64,000 nt of DNA from Sphingobacterium siyangense (GTDB taxonomy: Bacteria; Bacteroidota; Bacteroidia; Sphingobacteriales; Sphingobacteriaceae), in contig NZ_VLKR01000022.1 in NCBI RefSeq assembly GCF_007830445.1, forward strand, positions 1-64,000. The letters run 5' to 3'. A program made the translations under genes and the position numbers. Below, in pieces: positions 23,666 to 32,915 of this stretch. The notes under the pieces were generated by a model. It was given only the letters and a program-made list of their open reading frames with translations, was not told where the DNA came from and made no database searches. The first letter of the stretch is position 1. Every line of letters begins with the position of its first letter.

Positions 23666-25840
23666 TCAACCTCTAAATTTAACACAGAACGTTGTACCCA
23701 CGCTGAGATTGCTTTCTACAGTAACCTTGGCATCAAGACGATCCGCTATACGTTTGACGATGGAAAGTCCAATCCCCGATCCTTCAAAGCCCTGCGAATT
23801 TGACAGCCGTTTAAAAATGTCAAATATATTACTGTCATCCTGAATATCCATTCCAATGCCATTGTCTTTAATATAATAGTAAACTGAATGGCCGTGTTTT
23901 TCACTATAAACTTCCACCCTTGGTTGATCTTTTTTACTGCTATATTTTACCGCGTTGCCGATCAGATTTAAAAACAGCTGATATAACAGTGTTCTTTCCC
24001 CGAGAATGGGCCAGGTCTCCCCTAAGACAAATTCCAAACTTGTACTGTCAAACTGCTGCTTGCAACTTTCGAGAATATTAAGAATTTTGTTTCGAGGATC
24101 GATCAGTTCTGTTTTGAATGCTACATAATTAGACTGTGTGAGTTGATAAACCTTATCCATCATTTCTGTTATCAGTCCAGTCGCATCGATGATATTCGTT
24201 GCCATTTTTCGCAACATCTCTTTCGGAAGATCATCTTTCATCAACATCATCTGTGCAGCAAGCTTTATGGAAGAAAGAGGGTTTTTAAGATCATGAGTCA
24301 ATGTATAGCCAAACGTATCTAAGGCATTGTTTGATCTTACGAGCTCCTTATTGAGCTGAGCAATCTCCCCGCCCCGTTGCGCAATAGCCTGTTGGGTTAT
24401 TTGTGCAACTTTTTCAATGAAGGAAAGCTCCGTTTTTTTCCATTTAATAGACTTGCCTTTCATCGTTTCACGCCAGGCTTCAAATGATGTCCTGGGTGAC
24501 GGAAACTCTATTTCCCTTTCGGGATCGTAATGATATATTTTTTCCGGTCTCCCTGCCCACACATCTTCATATACGTGCTCTTTCCGGAATAAATAGATGT
24601 ACCATTTATTGCTGGGAAGAATATTTATCCGTAAAATACCAGGAAATATGAGCGATTGTGCTGAGTGGGCCCTATCAGGAACAAAATTTGATGTGAAAAA
24701 TAAGTCACTCTCGCCCTGTTTTTCTATATACAGATCAATCTGTCGTTGCTCTAATTCTGTCGGTACTTCACCCCAAGTTTTGGAACCACGGTCATGTTTG
24801 ATTACCAATCCGTCTGCCTCAACTATTTCCAAAATTTGCGGAGCGAAGCGTTCAAGCACCATTCCGATATCATTGTTCACCAATAATTCAGACTTCAGGT
24901 CACGTTCCATAACCCCCATAATAGTCTGGGCGACAAGACTTTCCCTTTGATATTCTGAAAGGTAATAATTTATAGCGTACTGCGTTAAGAAGGCGCATAA
25001 GTGACGTTGGGCAAGGTCCACATTCAAAGGTAGACTATTCTGGCAGGCCACAAGTCCCCAGAGTCTTCCCTCGATAACGATAGAAAAACTGGCACTGGCA
25101 CGTGCACCCGCATTCTTAAGATACTGTAAATGCACGGGAGACAACGCTCTGAGGCTACAACGAGTCAGGTCTACTTCACTTGCCTCCAGGCCTTGTATAG
25201 CAATAGTTGGTGCCTCAATATCTGCTACATGGCGTGCAGGGAATTTAACATATAGCGCGCGTGCTTGTGCCGGAATATCAAATTCTGGATAACGGTACCC
25301 CATCAATGAGGTCATCCCGTCTGCAATGGACTCTGCAATTACCTGTCCGCTATTGTCCTCTTCAAAACGGTATACCATGACACGATCAAAACCAATAATC
25401 TGGCGGATCAGTACAGTCAATGATTGCCAAGCATTACCATGACGCTCTTCAAGGTATTTCGCATAATAGAATAAACGAGTCGCTTTTAATTGATTCTCAC
25501 TACAAATCTCAATTTCAAGATATGTTTTCTCATCATACCGGTAAATGCTTAGATAATAATCTACATTTTTGATACGGATACGTTCTACAAAACGTGTAAA
25601 TATCTCCCCTGTGATCTGTTTTTCTATTTCTTTGAGATTCAACTCCGGTTCGGACGATATCAAAGGCAATAGCTGCTCGATCGATCTCCCTAAGATTCCC
25701 CTCATAGGAATATCGAGCAATGCAGATAGGTTTTCACTTGCGGCAATACACCCACTCTCATCAAAAATACAAAGGAAACCGAAATATTGGATTTTACCGC
25801 ATAGTTGGATTTCTTCTTCGTGGCACTCCAGTTGACGCAT
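23666..25840 (-). CDS. Bacteriophytochrome histidine kinase
   Basis: The 724-residue red/far-red light sensor has Cys6 (LECHEEEIQL) in the position used to bind biliverdin. The PAS (~10-110), GAF (~125-300, with RYPEFDIPAQARALY, the DIP motif) and PHY (~315-480, with SPRTSFEAW, the PRxSF tongue) domains follow. The kinase core has phospho-acceptor His516 in TLTHDLKNPLSS, an N-box NLIGNAVKYSS, DNGIGMD and GSGIGLSIV. In the PAS core, IQPHG is altered to IQYFG. No bilin-making haem oxygenase or response regulator is adjacent. It is monocistronic and runs toward the DapB paralogue. Confidence 0.92.
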   Translation of the reverse strand: MRQLECHEEEIQLCGKIQYFGFLCIFDESGCIAASENLSALLDIPMRGILGRSIEQLLPLISSEPELNLKEIEKQITGEIFTRFVERIRIKNVDYYLSIYRYDEKTYLEIEICSENQLKATRLFYYAKYLEERHGNAWQSLTVLIRQIIGFDRVMVYRFEEDNSGQVIAESIADGMTSLMGYRYPEFDIPAQARALYVKFPARHVADIEAPTIAIQGLEASEVDLTRCSLRALSPVHLQYLKNAGARASASFSIVIEGRLWGLVACQNSLPLNVDLAQRHLCAFLTQYAINYYLSEYQRESLVAQTIMGVMERDLKSELLVNNDIGMVLERFAPQILEIVEADGLVIKHDRGSKTWGEVPTELEQRQIDLYIEKQGESDLFFTSNFVPDRAHSAQSLIFPGILRINILPSNKWYIYLFRKEHVYEDVWAGRPEKIYHYDPEREIEFPSPRTSFEAWRETMKGKSIKWKKTELSFIEKVAQITQQAIAQRGGEIAQLNKELVRSNNALDTFGYTLTHDLKNPLSSIKLAAQMMLMKDDLPKEMLRKMATNIIDATGLITEMMDKVYQLTQSNYVAFKTELIDPRNKILNILESCKQQFDSTSLEFVLGETWPILGERTLLYQLFLNLIGNAVKYSSKKDQPRVEVYSEKHGHSVYYYIKDNGIGMDIQDDSNIFDIFKRLSNSQGFEGSGIGLSIVKRIADRLDAKVTVESNLSVGTTFCVKFRG

Positions 25841-26075
25841 ATTTTGCTAGTTTTTAATCTTTTAATTTACTAATAACAGGAAATTCTCGAAAGAGATAAT
25901 TTGCCACGCATAATAAAATCTAGCACCCCTCTTCAAACATGTCATATCTAAGGCTAATATAGAAAAAAATAACTACTAAAAGCGGATCAAACGATTGTCC
26001 AATAATTATTCAGAATCTGAGTAATCTGGATGGCTGGTATTGAAGCCTATTAATTGGCTATTCGGTGAAAAATAA

Positions 26076-26106
26076 AAAAGCTAGGTTGGAAAGGTGCCTA
26101 GCTTTT
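26076..26106. terminator. Bidirectional terminator inside a 620-base intergenic region
   Basis: AAAAGCTAGG (26076-26085) pairs perfectly with CCTAGCTTTT (26097-26106). It has a U-run on either strand (TTTTTT on the minus strand). It lies between two divergent genes (bacteriophytochrome, start 25840; lipoprotein, start 26462), where no terminator is expected. An exact minus-strand TATCTTTG lies at 26383-26376. The rest of the 25841-26461 region shows no coding frame. Confidence 0.7.
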
Positions 26107-26461
26107 AAAACTTTCTTCATGACCGGACAAGCAGTCTGTATTTAATTAACAATACTTTTTACGACTTTGTTTGGATTATCTTGGATATTACTCAATTAAA
26201 GTATAAATAACGTCATATAAAGAATTCGAAAGAATTTAAGCGATCGGCGAAATTTTTATACGGTTTTATATTATTGGCTAATAGATTAAGAAGTCCTGAA
26301 GCAAAACGCCACAAAACTCATAATGAACTAATTACAACAAAACACGTATAAACCACATTTTCCGTAATATTTACGCAAAGATAGGATGTTAATCTTTAGT
26401 TAGTAAAACTATTCATCAGTAAATCTTGTCATTTAAACATTGTCACTAAATAAATAATATT

Positions 26462-26932
26462 ATGATTTCAAACAAAACATTATTCGCTTCATTAGCGACT
26501 GCAGCAATTCTAGTTTCATGTAACAATCAAACACCACAAGAAAAAGCAACCGAGCACATGGAAAATGCGGAGGAAAAAGCAGCTGACGCTAATGAAGAGG
26601 CCATGAAAACCTCAGAAGATGCTGCAACAAAAGATGCGGAAGCAGTCGTTTATTCAGATAAAGCCGCGGCCAATGCAGCAATTGCTTCAGTGACTGCCCC
26701 AGTACTCTCCAATGCTAAAGCTAAAGAGCTTTATACAAAGCTAGGCAAAACCTGGGTAGACCGTATCAATGCAGAAACTGCAGAAAAAGCATTGGATAAA
26801 GAAAAATCGATATTGGATATAAAAAATGAGATTGAAAAAAATCTTGTTGAAGGAAAAATCTCTGCTTCGGATAAAGATAATATCATGAAATATCAGTCCG
26901 ATTGCCTAGCCGCTATAAAAGCAGCGCTGTAA
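26462..26932 (+). CDS. Alanine-rich coiled lipoprotein
   Basis: The 156-residue lipoprotein has a lipobox VSCN (Cys20). The mature part is a charged, Ala/Glu/Lys-rich region (AEEKAADANEEAMKTSEDAA) suited to long alpha-helices, then KAKELYTKLGKTWVDRINAE and a C-terminal LVEGKISASDKDNIMKYQ. There is no enzymatic motif. Small Ala-rich lipoproteins of this kind often sit at the cell envelope and may be abundant under stress. A long dyad follows the gene as terminator. Confidence 0.6.
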   Translation: MISNKTLFASLATAAILVSCNNQTPQEKATEHMENAEEKAADANEEAMKTSEDAATKDAEAVVYSDKAAANAAIASVTAPVLSNAKAKELYTKLGKTWVDRINAETAEKALDKEKSILDIKNEIEKNLVEGKISASDKDNIMKYQSDCLAAIKAAL

Positions 26933-26966
26933 TATAGAACAGCAACAATAATCGGTAATTCATAAG

Positions 26967-27000
26967 ATATCTTGCGATCCACTATCAGATCGCAAGATAT
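26967..27000 (+). terminator. Stem-loop after the Ala-rich lipoprotein gene
   Basis: ATATCTTGCGATC (26967-26979) and GATCGCAAGATAT (26988-27000) form a perfect 13-bp stem with an 8-base loop. It is followed by TCTATTATTTTTG. Confidence 0.65.
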
Positions 27001-27056
27001 TCTATTATTTTTGTTTCTATCATTACATGCCTTTTGATTAAAGAAAAATAAAAATT

Positions 27057-27467
27057 ATGAAAAACCATTCGACAAATTACTTCAATACTTTAATTGAAGC
27101 TGCAAGAGATACCAAAGTAGTTAAGGGTACTATTCCACCATCAAAACGCCATAAAACCATAGCTGAAAGACAATATGAATTGATCGCCGCAGCGCCTTAT
27201 CAGTATACATCTGACGATATTATTTTCCAAGTCTATGCGGAAAGAAGGAACCTAACGCCAGACGAATATCCCGAAGCAAGAACAGTTTTTTTCTCTAAAG
27301 GACAAGCATGCCTGCGCGCCTCCCCTCTTACAAAGACATATGGGTATGGGATTCATAGTAATAGTGAAGGCAAGGTCGCCTTATGCGGAATGGAAACAGC
27401 TATTTATCGGAAATTTGTAGCGGATGAAAATACAACAAAAGTTAAAGCAATGAAATCTGCTAGGTAG
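27057..27467 (+). CDS. DUF6157 family protein
   Basis: The 136-residue cytoplasmic protein matches DUF6157: STNYFNTLIEAARDTKVVKGTIPP near the start, then AERQYELIAAAPYQYTSDDIIFQVYAERR (the conserved PYQYTSDD), FFSKGQACLRASPLTKTYGYGIH and the closing Gly-Lys-rich segment. No function is known for this family. The sequence has two Cys in RASPL/LCGMET contexts but no metal-site spacing. It stands between the lipoprotein and a convergent NUDIX gene. Confidence 0.75.
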   Translation: MKNHSTNYFNTLIEAARDTKVVKGTIPPSKRHKTIAERQYELIAAAPYQYTSDDIIFQVYAERRNLTPDEYPEARTVFFSKGQACLRASPLTKTYGYGIHSNSEGKVALCGMETAIYRKFVADENTTKVKAMKSAR

Positions 27468-27500
27468 CGTTTGCAGAATAAACTTGTGTGAAATAAGCAT

Positions 27501-27968
27501 TCATTTCCCATGAGCAATAACTTGCTCCAGAAAAGAAATCTGTCGTTCGTTTATTTTCTTCCTGGCTTCCGTAAATGTAAACCAATCGCCACGGTCTATT
27601 TCAGGATAAGTTTGCATTTTCCCTGATTTCGGCGGCCATTCCATTTCAAAGGTATTGCTTACAAGTCTAGCAGGATCTATATCTCCTTCAATTGCCCAGC
27701 ACTTAACTATTTTGCCTCCTTTTTGTTGAATAGCATTTAGCGCAATAAAATTTCCACGGGGAAGATAGCCTGTCTCTTCAATAAACTCTCTTTTGGCCGC
27801 ATCAAGTTCATCTTCGTTCAAATCGATTTCCCCTTTAGGGATTGTCCACGAGCCTTCATCTTTTTTAGTAAAATAGGGTCCCCCAGGATGTACTAAGAAA
27901 AAATAAATTTCTAAGGCCTGAAATTTATACAATAACAATCCCGCACTGGTATTTATCTTCTTAGCCAT
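27501..27968 (-). CDS. NUDIX hydrolase
   Basis: The 155-residue NUDIX enzyme has a complete Nudix box: GEIDLNEDELDAAKREFIEE followed by TGY (Gx5Ex7REUxEExGU with REFIEETG). SAGLLLYKF at the N-terminus and GSWTIPKG before the box are typical. Family members hydrolyse nucleoside diphosphates linked to other groups. It overlaps the 3' end of the exonuclease III gene by eight bases, so the two are translationally coupled, which suits a joint role in cleaning up damaged nucleotides or DNA. Confidence 0.88.
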   Translation of the reverse strand: MAKKINTSAGLLLYKFQALEIYFFLVHPGGPYFTKKDEGSWTIPKGEIDLNEDELDAAKREFIEETGYLPRGNFIALNAIQQKGGKIVKCWAIEGDIDPARLVSNTFEMEWPPKSGKMQTYPEIDRGDWFTFTEARKKINERQISFLEQVIAHGK

Positions 27969-28746
27969 TCATGCTGATATTTCGTAATCGAATCCATGTA
28001 GGCGCATGATCGCTACTCTTCTCCCATCCGCGAACATCGCGATCAATTCCGCCTTCAATTAAACGATCCTGAATTGAAGGGCTCAATAAGATATGGTCGA
28101 TACGTAAACCAGCATTTCGACTGTAAGCCTGGCGAAAGTAATCCCAGAACGTATAAACCTGCTGATCTGGGAAAAGCTGACGAATAGAATCCTGCCAGCC
28201 CTCTTCAAGAAGCTGACTGAAAGCCTCCTTCACCTCCTTCCTAAACAATGCATCGTTGACATATTTTTCAGGTTTATACGTATCCATTTCTGTTGGAATA
28301 ATGTTAAAATCCCCAATGAGTATCGCTGGAACATCCATACTAAGCAGCGTTTTGGCCCGTTTTGCTAAACGCTCAATCCACTTCAACTTATAGTCAAATT
28401 TGGGCCCCGGAAATGGGTTGCCATTGGGCAGATAAAGACCGCAAATCACGACTTGCTGGACCATAACCTCCAAATAACGACTTTGTACATCTTCGGGATC
28501 GCCTGGAAGTGCTCTAGCTACTTCTTCGATCTCATATTTGGAAAGTACCGCAACTCCGTTCCAACTTTTCTGACCATGCCAAACCGCATGATATCCGATG
28601 TCATTAATTTCTTGCAATGGAAAACGTTCCTGCGGAGATTTCAACTCCTGCAGACATACGACATCAGGCGATTCTTCTGCTAACCAACGTAACAACACAG
28701 GAAGACGTGCGTTGATGCCATTAATATTATAGGTGGCTATTTTCAT
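27961..28746 (-). CDS. xth: Exodeoxyribonuclease III / AP endonuclease
   Basis: The 261-residue EEP-fold nuclease starts MKIATYNINGINAR. CLQELKSPQE carries the metal-binding Glu, GLYLPNGNP and IGDFNIIPTE (Asp/Asn) follow, and RIDHILLS and SSDHAPTWIRL supply the catalytic Asp-His pair at the C-terminus. Together they support AP-site incision and 3'-to-5' exonuclease activity. It heads a two-gene unit with the NUDIX gene, whose start lies inside its last codons. Confidence 0.92.
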   Translation of the reverse strand: MKIATYNINGINARLPVLLRWLAEESPDVVCLQELKSPQERFPLQEINDIGYHAVWHGQKSWNGVAVLSKYEIEEVARALPGDPEDVQSRYLEVMVQQVVICGLYLPNGNPFPGPKFDYKLKWIERLAKRAKTLLSMDVPAILIGDFNIIPTEMDTYKPEKYVNDALFRKEVKEAFSQLLEEGWQDSIRQLFPDQQVYTFWDYFRQAYSRNAGLRIDHILLSPSIQDRLIEGGIDRDVRGWEKSSDHAPTWIRLRNISMNG

Positions 28747-28976
28747 GAAATTGTCCTTCTAACTAAAATAGACAACCAAAGAAGCTTTTTAATTGTTTGA
28801 GAACTTCTCAGAAAAATTTAATAGTATAATTTAACAAGTCCAGTCTGGAAGGAATCCTTTATTCCTCCTGTCTTGCAGGTCAATGGCGCTATTCACGTTA
28901 AAATCTTTCATAAACAGGTTAAATAACATTAAATTAATATTATATTTATATAACCATATATATAAAGCATTCGATC

Positions 28977-29453
28977 ATGGCAGAAACATCCCCTAAAAAA
29001 GTCTTTCGAAATGACATTGTCATTAACCTAAAAGATTCACTACCGTACCTAAAAGATTATTTAAGTGACAAAAAACTCAACTCTCGCATAGAAAAAGCAG
29101 CTAAATTATTAAGCAAGGGTATCAAAAAGAAGAAAATTAAGAAATTAAACCATCGAGAACTTAAAAAGACCGATAGTAAGACTAAGGCTTCCCCCAAGAA
29201 AGATCTTGATCAGCCGGCCGTTGATCCTACGCTAAATGATACTGCAGAAAAAATCACAGTACCCGCCAAAAGTACAGCAAATAGAAATGCTGATACAACA
29301 AAAAAGCCAGTTACCAAACAAGCGGATACAGACCACAACGATATCGAAAGTAAGTCTCTTAAGCTAAAGGATGTTCAAAGTAAAAGTTCCGCCACTGCAG
29401 TTGACGTAAAACCACCTGTCCCTCGAAGCAAAAAAGAGAAGGTCGAAAAATAA
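28977..29453 (+). CDS. Lysine-rich hypothetical protein
   Basis: The 158-residue protein is rich in Lys, Thr and Ala and largely disordered in its C-terminal half (KKPVTKQADTDHNDIE). The N-terminal ~60 residues form a compact helical part (NDIVINLKDSLPYLKDYLSD, SRIEKAAKLLSKGIKKK) that could bind nucleic acid. I do not recognise the family. It resembles other Lys-rich, DNA-binding-like small proteins of Bacteroidota only in composition. Confidence 0.5.
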   Translation: MAETSPKKVFRNDIVINLKDSLPYLKDYLSDKKLNSRIEKAAKLLSKGIKKKKIKKLNHRELKKTDSKTKASPKKDLDQPAVDPTLNDTAEKITVPAKSTANRNADTTKKPVTKQADTDHNDIESKSLKLKDVQSKSSATAVDVKPPVPRSKKEKVEK

Positions 29454-29455
29454 AT

Positions 29456-29499
29456 CAGGTTCTTTAGCGCTATAAATACGTAATCGACCTGTTTTTTTT
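29456..29499 (+). terminator. Weak terminator after the Lys-rich gene
   Basis: CAGGT (29456-29460) and ACCTG (29487-29491) pair around a 26-base loop, followed by eight T. The U-run is strong but the stem is short. Confidence 0.5.
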
Positions 29500-29626
29500 G
29501 GAACTATCTCACTTAAGCTACGTTATTTCCTTTCAAAAACTACGGTTAAAGCTTTTCAACCTACTTTGGGTATAACTTTTGATCCAACAATAGTAAAAGA
29601 ATTTAAACTCAAACAAGGTACTGAAT

Positions 29627-29746
29627 ATGGAAAATATCGATAAAAAAGCGGAAAAAATGGGTCTAGAGAAGGGCTACTATTTATTGTTAATGGCGATTCT
29701 AGATCTTCCAGTTGAAGACGTACAAAATGATGTAAAGGAGGATTAA
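29627..29746 (+). CDS. Small hypothetical protein, 39 aa
   Basis: The short reading frame starts ATGGAAAATATC and gives 39 residues: MENIDKKAEKMGLEKGYYLL and then LMAILDLPVEDVQNDVKED. Its last codons carry the sequence GGAGG, which acts as the ribosome-binding site for the glycosyltransferase gene five bases later. That suggests translational coupling. No family is recognised. The hydrophobic middle (YYLLLMAILDL) is too short for a signal peptide. Confidence 0.45.
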   Translation: MENIDKKAEKMGLEKGYYLLLMAILDLPVEDVQNDVKED

Positions 29747-29751
29747 GTCAT

Positions 29752-30933
29752 ATGAAAAAAATAGCAATCATAAGCACTTGTCCCCCACAAGAATGTGGGC
29801 TAGCAACATTTACCAAAGATCTCAAACAGGGAATGGAGCTCGATCCGAATGTTCAAATCGATATTGTCGCTGTATCTAAACTCGGTTCGGAAGATTTTGA
29901 CCCATCGACTCGATTTGTCATATACAGGGATCGACTCGATAGTTATCATCAGGCAACTCGTATTATTAATGAGGAATATGATTATTGCATTATTCAACAT
30001 GAATTTGGAATATTTGGAGGAGCCGATGGCATTTTCATAACACAAATTGCCAATAATCTAAAGATACCCCTGCTAACCGTGTTTCATACCATTCTTCAAA
30101 CCCCATCATTGCAGCAGAAGGAAATCACCGAGCTATTGTTGAAGAAATCTCAGGCAGTTGTTAGTTTATCGCCCAAAGGTATCGAATTATTAGAGGAGCA
30201 ATTCGACTCCACCCTTACAGATAAGATTAAAGTGATACCACATGGCGTACCACATTTTGATTACAATCAGGGGCTTGCCAAATACAGATTAAACCTTCAA
30301 CACAATTTTGTAATGATGACTTTTGGTCTCATCGGAAGAAGTAAAGGATTGGAATATGCCATTCAATCCTTGTCGGAAGTTGAGCTCCCAGGATTCAAAT
30401 ACCTGATCATCGGAAAAACACATCCAAATGTTCTGGCCCATGAAGGGGAATCTTACCGTTTTGAACTCCAAAATTTAGTCGATCAGCTTGGTTTACAGGA
30501 CAGGGTTGTTTTTATCGATAAATTCTTAACGGACGAGGAGCTTAAGGAGTATTTAACAGCCTGTGATATTTATCTGTCTCCTTATCCACACGAACAGCAA
30601 ATCAGCAGTGGTACCTTATCCTTTGCTGTGGGTGCAGGTGCAGCTGTTATTTCGACACCATACTGGCATGCAAAAGATTTATTGAAAGACGAACGTGGTA
30701 TCCTGAGTCCATTCAACGATATCGCCGCAATGCGTGCTAATATTAAAATGCTGTACCAATCACATCGATTACTAGCCTGGCATCGTTTCAAAGCGCGTAG
30801 TTATGGTGAACAAACAGTTTGGGCAAATGTGGCAAAAACGTATCTGGAGCTTCTACAAGGGTTAGCAACTCCAGTAAGATCTTTAATTGATTATGAACAA
30901 TATATTGCAATGGATCTAAAAAGGGAAGCGTAA
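29752..30933 (+). CDS. GT4-family glycosyltransferase
   Basis: The 393-residue GT-B enzyme has an N-terminal Rossmann half (IAIISTCPPQECGLATFTKD, with the 'P..CGIA.F...L' seen in GT4 enzymes of Bacteroidota), a QHEFGIFGGADG region and a C-terminal nucleotide-sugar half with FGLIGRSKGLEYAIQSL, KVIPHGVPHF and SSGTLSFAVGAGAAVISTPYW. It is a retaining transferase from a nucleotide sugar; the acceptor is unknown. A strong SD-like AAGGAGG is 10 bases before the ATG. It may be coupled to the 39-aa frame upstream. Confidence 0.82.
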   Translation: MKKIAIISTCPPQECGLATFTKDLKQGMELDPNVQIDIVAVSKLGSEDFDPSTRFVIYRDRLDSYHQATRIINEEYDYCIIQHEFGIFGGADGIFITQIANNLKIPLLTVFHTILQTPSLQQKEITELLLKKSQAVVSLSPKGIELLEEQFDSTLTDKIKVIPHGVPHFDYNQGLAKYRLNLQHNFVMMTFGLIGRSKGLEYAIQSLSEVELPGFKYLIIGKTHPNVLAHEGESYRFELQNLVDQLGLQDRVVFIDKFLTDEELKEYLTACDIYLSPYPHEQQISSGTLSFAVGAGAAVISTPYWHAKDLLKDERGILSPFNDIAAMRANIKMLYQSHRLLAWHRFKARSYGEQTVWANVAKTYLELLQGLATPVRSLIDYEQYIAMDLKREA

Positions 30934-31027
30934 AATGATAGAAAAAGCATAAACATTTTATATGATATGCATGTTAAGTAAAAAGACGATCTTTGTACGC
31001 TAACATTAAGATAAAATCCATCAGCAC

Positions 31028-32218
31028 ATGATATATTCGAAAATAGCGCTGTCAACAGTTCTTTTATTATTGATGGCGCTCACTTGTACGGGCCAGATTT
31101 TTGATCGCGAACTGAGGAATCAAAAGGAAAGGACGCAAAAGGAATTTTTGAAATTTATCACTGAATTAGGAGGCAAAATAACAGATTCAACCTTAACGAA
31201 AGAACAACAAAATGCATTATTTAAACCAATCGTTGCGTATGCTCACAAAGAGCATGCTGACTTAACACGATTGCGCAAAAAATATTTAAAAAAAATACAG
31301 GCTCCGCCATCAGTACTTAATGCATTTATTTTTGATAGCGAGCCTCCTGCGGAGCTATCGAAAATGTTGGGAACCCCACAATTCACGACAGTAACCTTGC
31401 TGCAATGTTATCGGCCTATTGAAATAGGCCGACTTATCAGTGGAATTATTCAACCTGTGATTTATCAGCAATCGAATACAGGAACAAACGAAGCCACAAT
31501 AGCTTATACCTTTGGAAATCAAGCATTCGCTAAACAGTTAAAAGAGGATATTTGGCAAATTTGGCTAGTAAATAGGCTTTATATGCTTAGGTTTAACCTG
31601 GATCTACAAACTATGGTTATCGATCATTCGGAATATACGCTGCCCAATAAAGCGGAATATTTACGACTTCAGTTCCCGTTCGTAATTCAGAAGCCAACCA
31701 ATGAATTAGAGAAACTTTATCAAGAAATGGATGAAATACGCTGGAACAGCTATTCATCAACAGATATACAGCAAGTCAGTCCTCAAGAATGGCAAGATAC
31801 TATTGATAAGCGATTATCGGCGTTTTACCTAAAAAATCAGCCCCGTTTTATAAAGGTTCAAAATGAAATACTCAAGGATATAGAAAAAGGAAACGGTTTG
31901 GATGCGAGCTGGCAGGAATTACATTTATCTTCCGATGAAAATATACAATTGACACAAACTTTAAAAAACAATATGCTACAACCCGATGAAGCTGCACAGC
32001 GGCTATTTTCATTTTCAAATAGCATTATCCCCTTTAATCAAGATATTGAAGAAATTGGAAAAAATGCAATGTCAGGGTTCTTACACTATATAGTTGGCCA
32101 TGAAAAAGACCAAGTGTGGAAAATTAGATCTTTAGGCTATTCCATTGCCTTCGAATATACCTGGGATCTAAAACAAGGTCGATTTTCTGAAATAAAAATC
32201 TTTAAGAAACAATCATAG
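31028..32218 (+). CDS. Hypothetical exported protein
   Basis: The 396-residue protein has a signal peptide (ALSTVLLLLMALTCTGQ, cleavage near Gln23) and no recognised domain. It is mostly helical and charged, with KKYLKKIQAPPSVLNAFIFD near residue 95, a middle NEATIAYTFGNQAFAKQLKE and a YLRLQFPFVIQKPTNELEKLY segment. The end IRSLGYSIAFEYTWDLKQGRF is beta-rich. I cannot name a function; it is likely periplasmic. Confidence 0.5.
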   Translation: MIYSKIALSTVLLLLMALTCTGQIFDRELRNQKERTQKEFLKFITELGGKITDSTLTKEQQNALFKPIVAYAHKEHADLTRLRKKYLKKIQAPPSVLNAFIFDSEPPAELSKMLGTPQFTTVTLLQCYRPIEIGRLISGIIQPVIYQQSNTGTNEATIAYTFGNQAFAKQLKEDIWQIWLVNRLYMLRFNLDLQTMVIDHSEYTLPNKAEYLRLQFPFVIQKPTNELEKLYQEMDEIRWNSYSSTDIQQVSPQEWQDTIDKRLSAFYLKNQPRFIKVQNEILKDIEKGNGLDASWQELHLSSDENIQLTQTLKNNMLQPDEAAQRLFSFSNSIIPFNQDIEEIGKNAMSGFLHYIVGHEKDQVWKIRSLGYSIAFEYTWDLKQGRFSEIKIFKKQS

Positions 32219-32295
32219 TGTGAATTTCCATTGCGCCCATAATCATCTTTTTTGATTTAGGTATTGATAAAAAATTACAGAAAACAACGTTGCCG

Positions 32296-32650
32296 TTATG
32301 TTATCATTTTATGCTTGGCGCCCCATTTTTCCAACTGACACCAAATAGGGATAAGTTCTGCCGCAATCTCAGTCAATTGATATTCCACTCGGGGGGGGCA
32401 CTTCTGCATAAGCAATCCTTTTAACCAGTCCTTGCTTTTCCAATTCTTTGAGCTGCAAGGTGAGCATGCGATCTGTAATCCCTGTAATCAATTGTTTAAT
32501 TTCACCAAACCGCAACTTTCCATGCTGCAATTTAGCAAGTATCAGCAGCTTCCATCGGCCGCCGATCTTGCATACAGCATATGCTAAATCACATTCAATA
32601 ATATATTGTTCATTAATCCTATTTGTCGAATTTTCTTTTCGTTTTCCCAT
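32296..32650 (-). pseudogene. HxlR-type regulator, frameshifted in a run of eight G
   Basis: The start MGKRKENSTNRINEQY at 32650 leads into a clear HxlR winged helix: KIGGRWKLLILAKLQHGKLR, FGEIKQLITGITDRMLTLQL and KELEKQGLVKRIAYAEVPP. The frame then enters a run of C on the coding strand (32391-32398, eight G on the plus strand). With seven it would continue RVEYQLTEIAAELIPIW, the normal HxlR end, to a stop at 32296. With eight, translation stops at 32369 after SGISID. Either phase variation, real loss or a homopolymer sequencing error is possible. Confidence 0.8.
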
Positions 32651-32915
32651 GTTATTTAAAATTTCTTTAATAGCGTACAATCCGTTGCAAATAGGGGACA
32701 AATTTAAAACTTCTACCCTACATCTGTGACATCACATTCGTCAATAATATGCCACAAAGCAATAGGAGGTTATAGGCTCCAAAGCGTAATAGTCTTTATC
32801 TATGAAAATAATTTAACACTGAAATTATGATTACGAAAAAAAACACCTATTTTAGGTTTTGTAATCCAATTATTCATTCCAAATATGCCTGATCCAAATT
32901 AGTTAGACTTCGAAT

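Noticed and set aside
24597-24950. 117-codon plus-strand frame inside the bacteriophytochrome gene.
   Set aside because: It is antisense to a fully supported coding region.
32827-32900. A frame from ATG 32827 that, with one A less, reads MITKKTPILGFVIQLF and ends TAG.
   Set aside because: It might be the N-terminus of a gene once regulated by the divergent HxlR, but only 24 codons remain and similarity is too weak to call.
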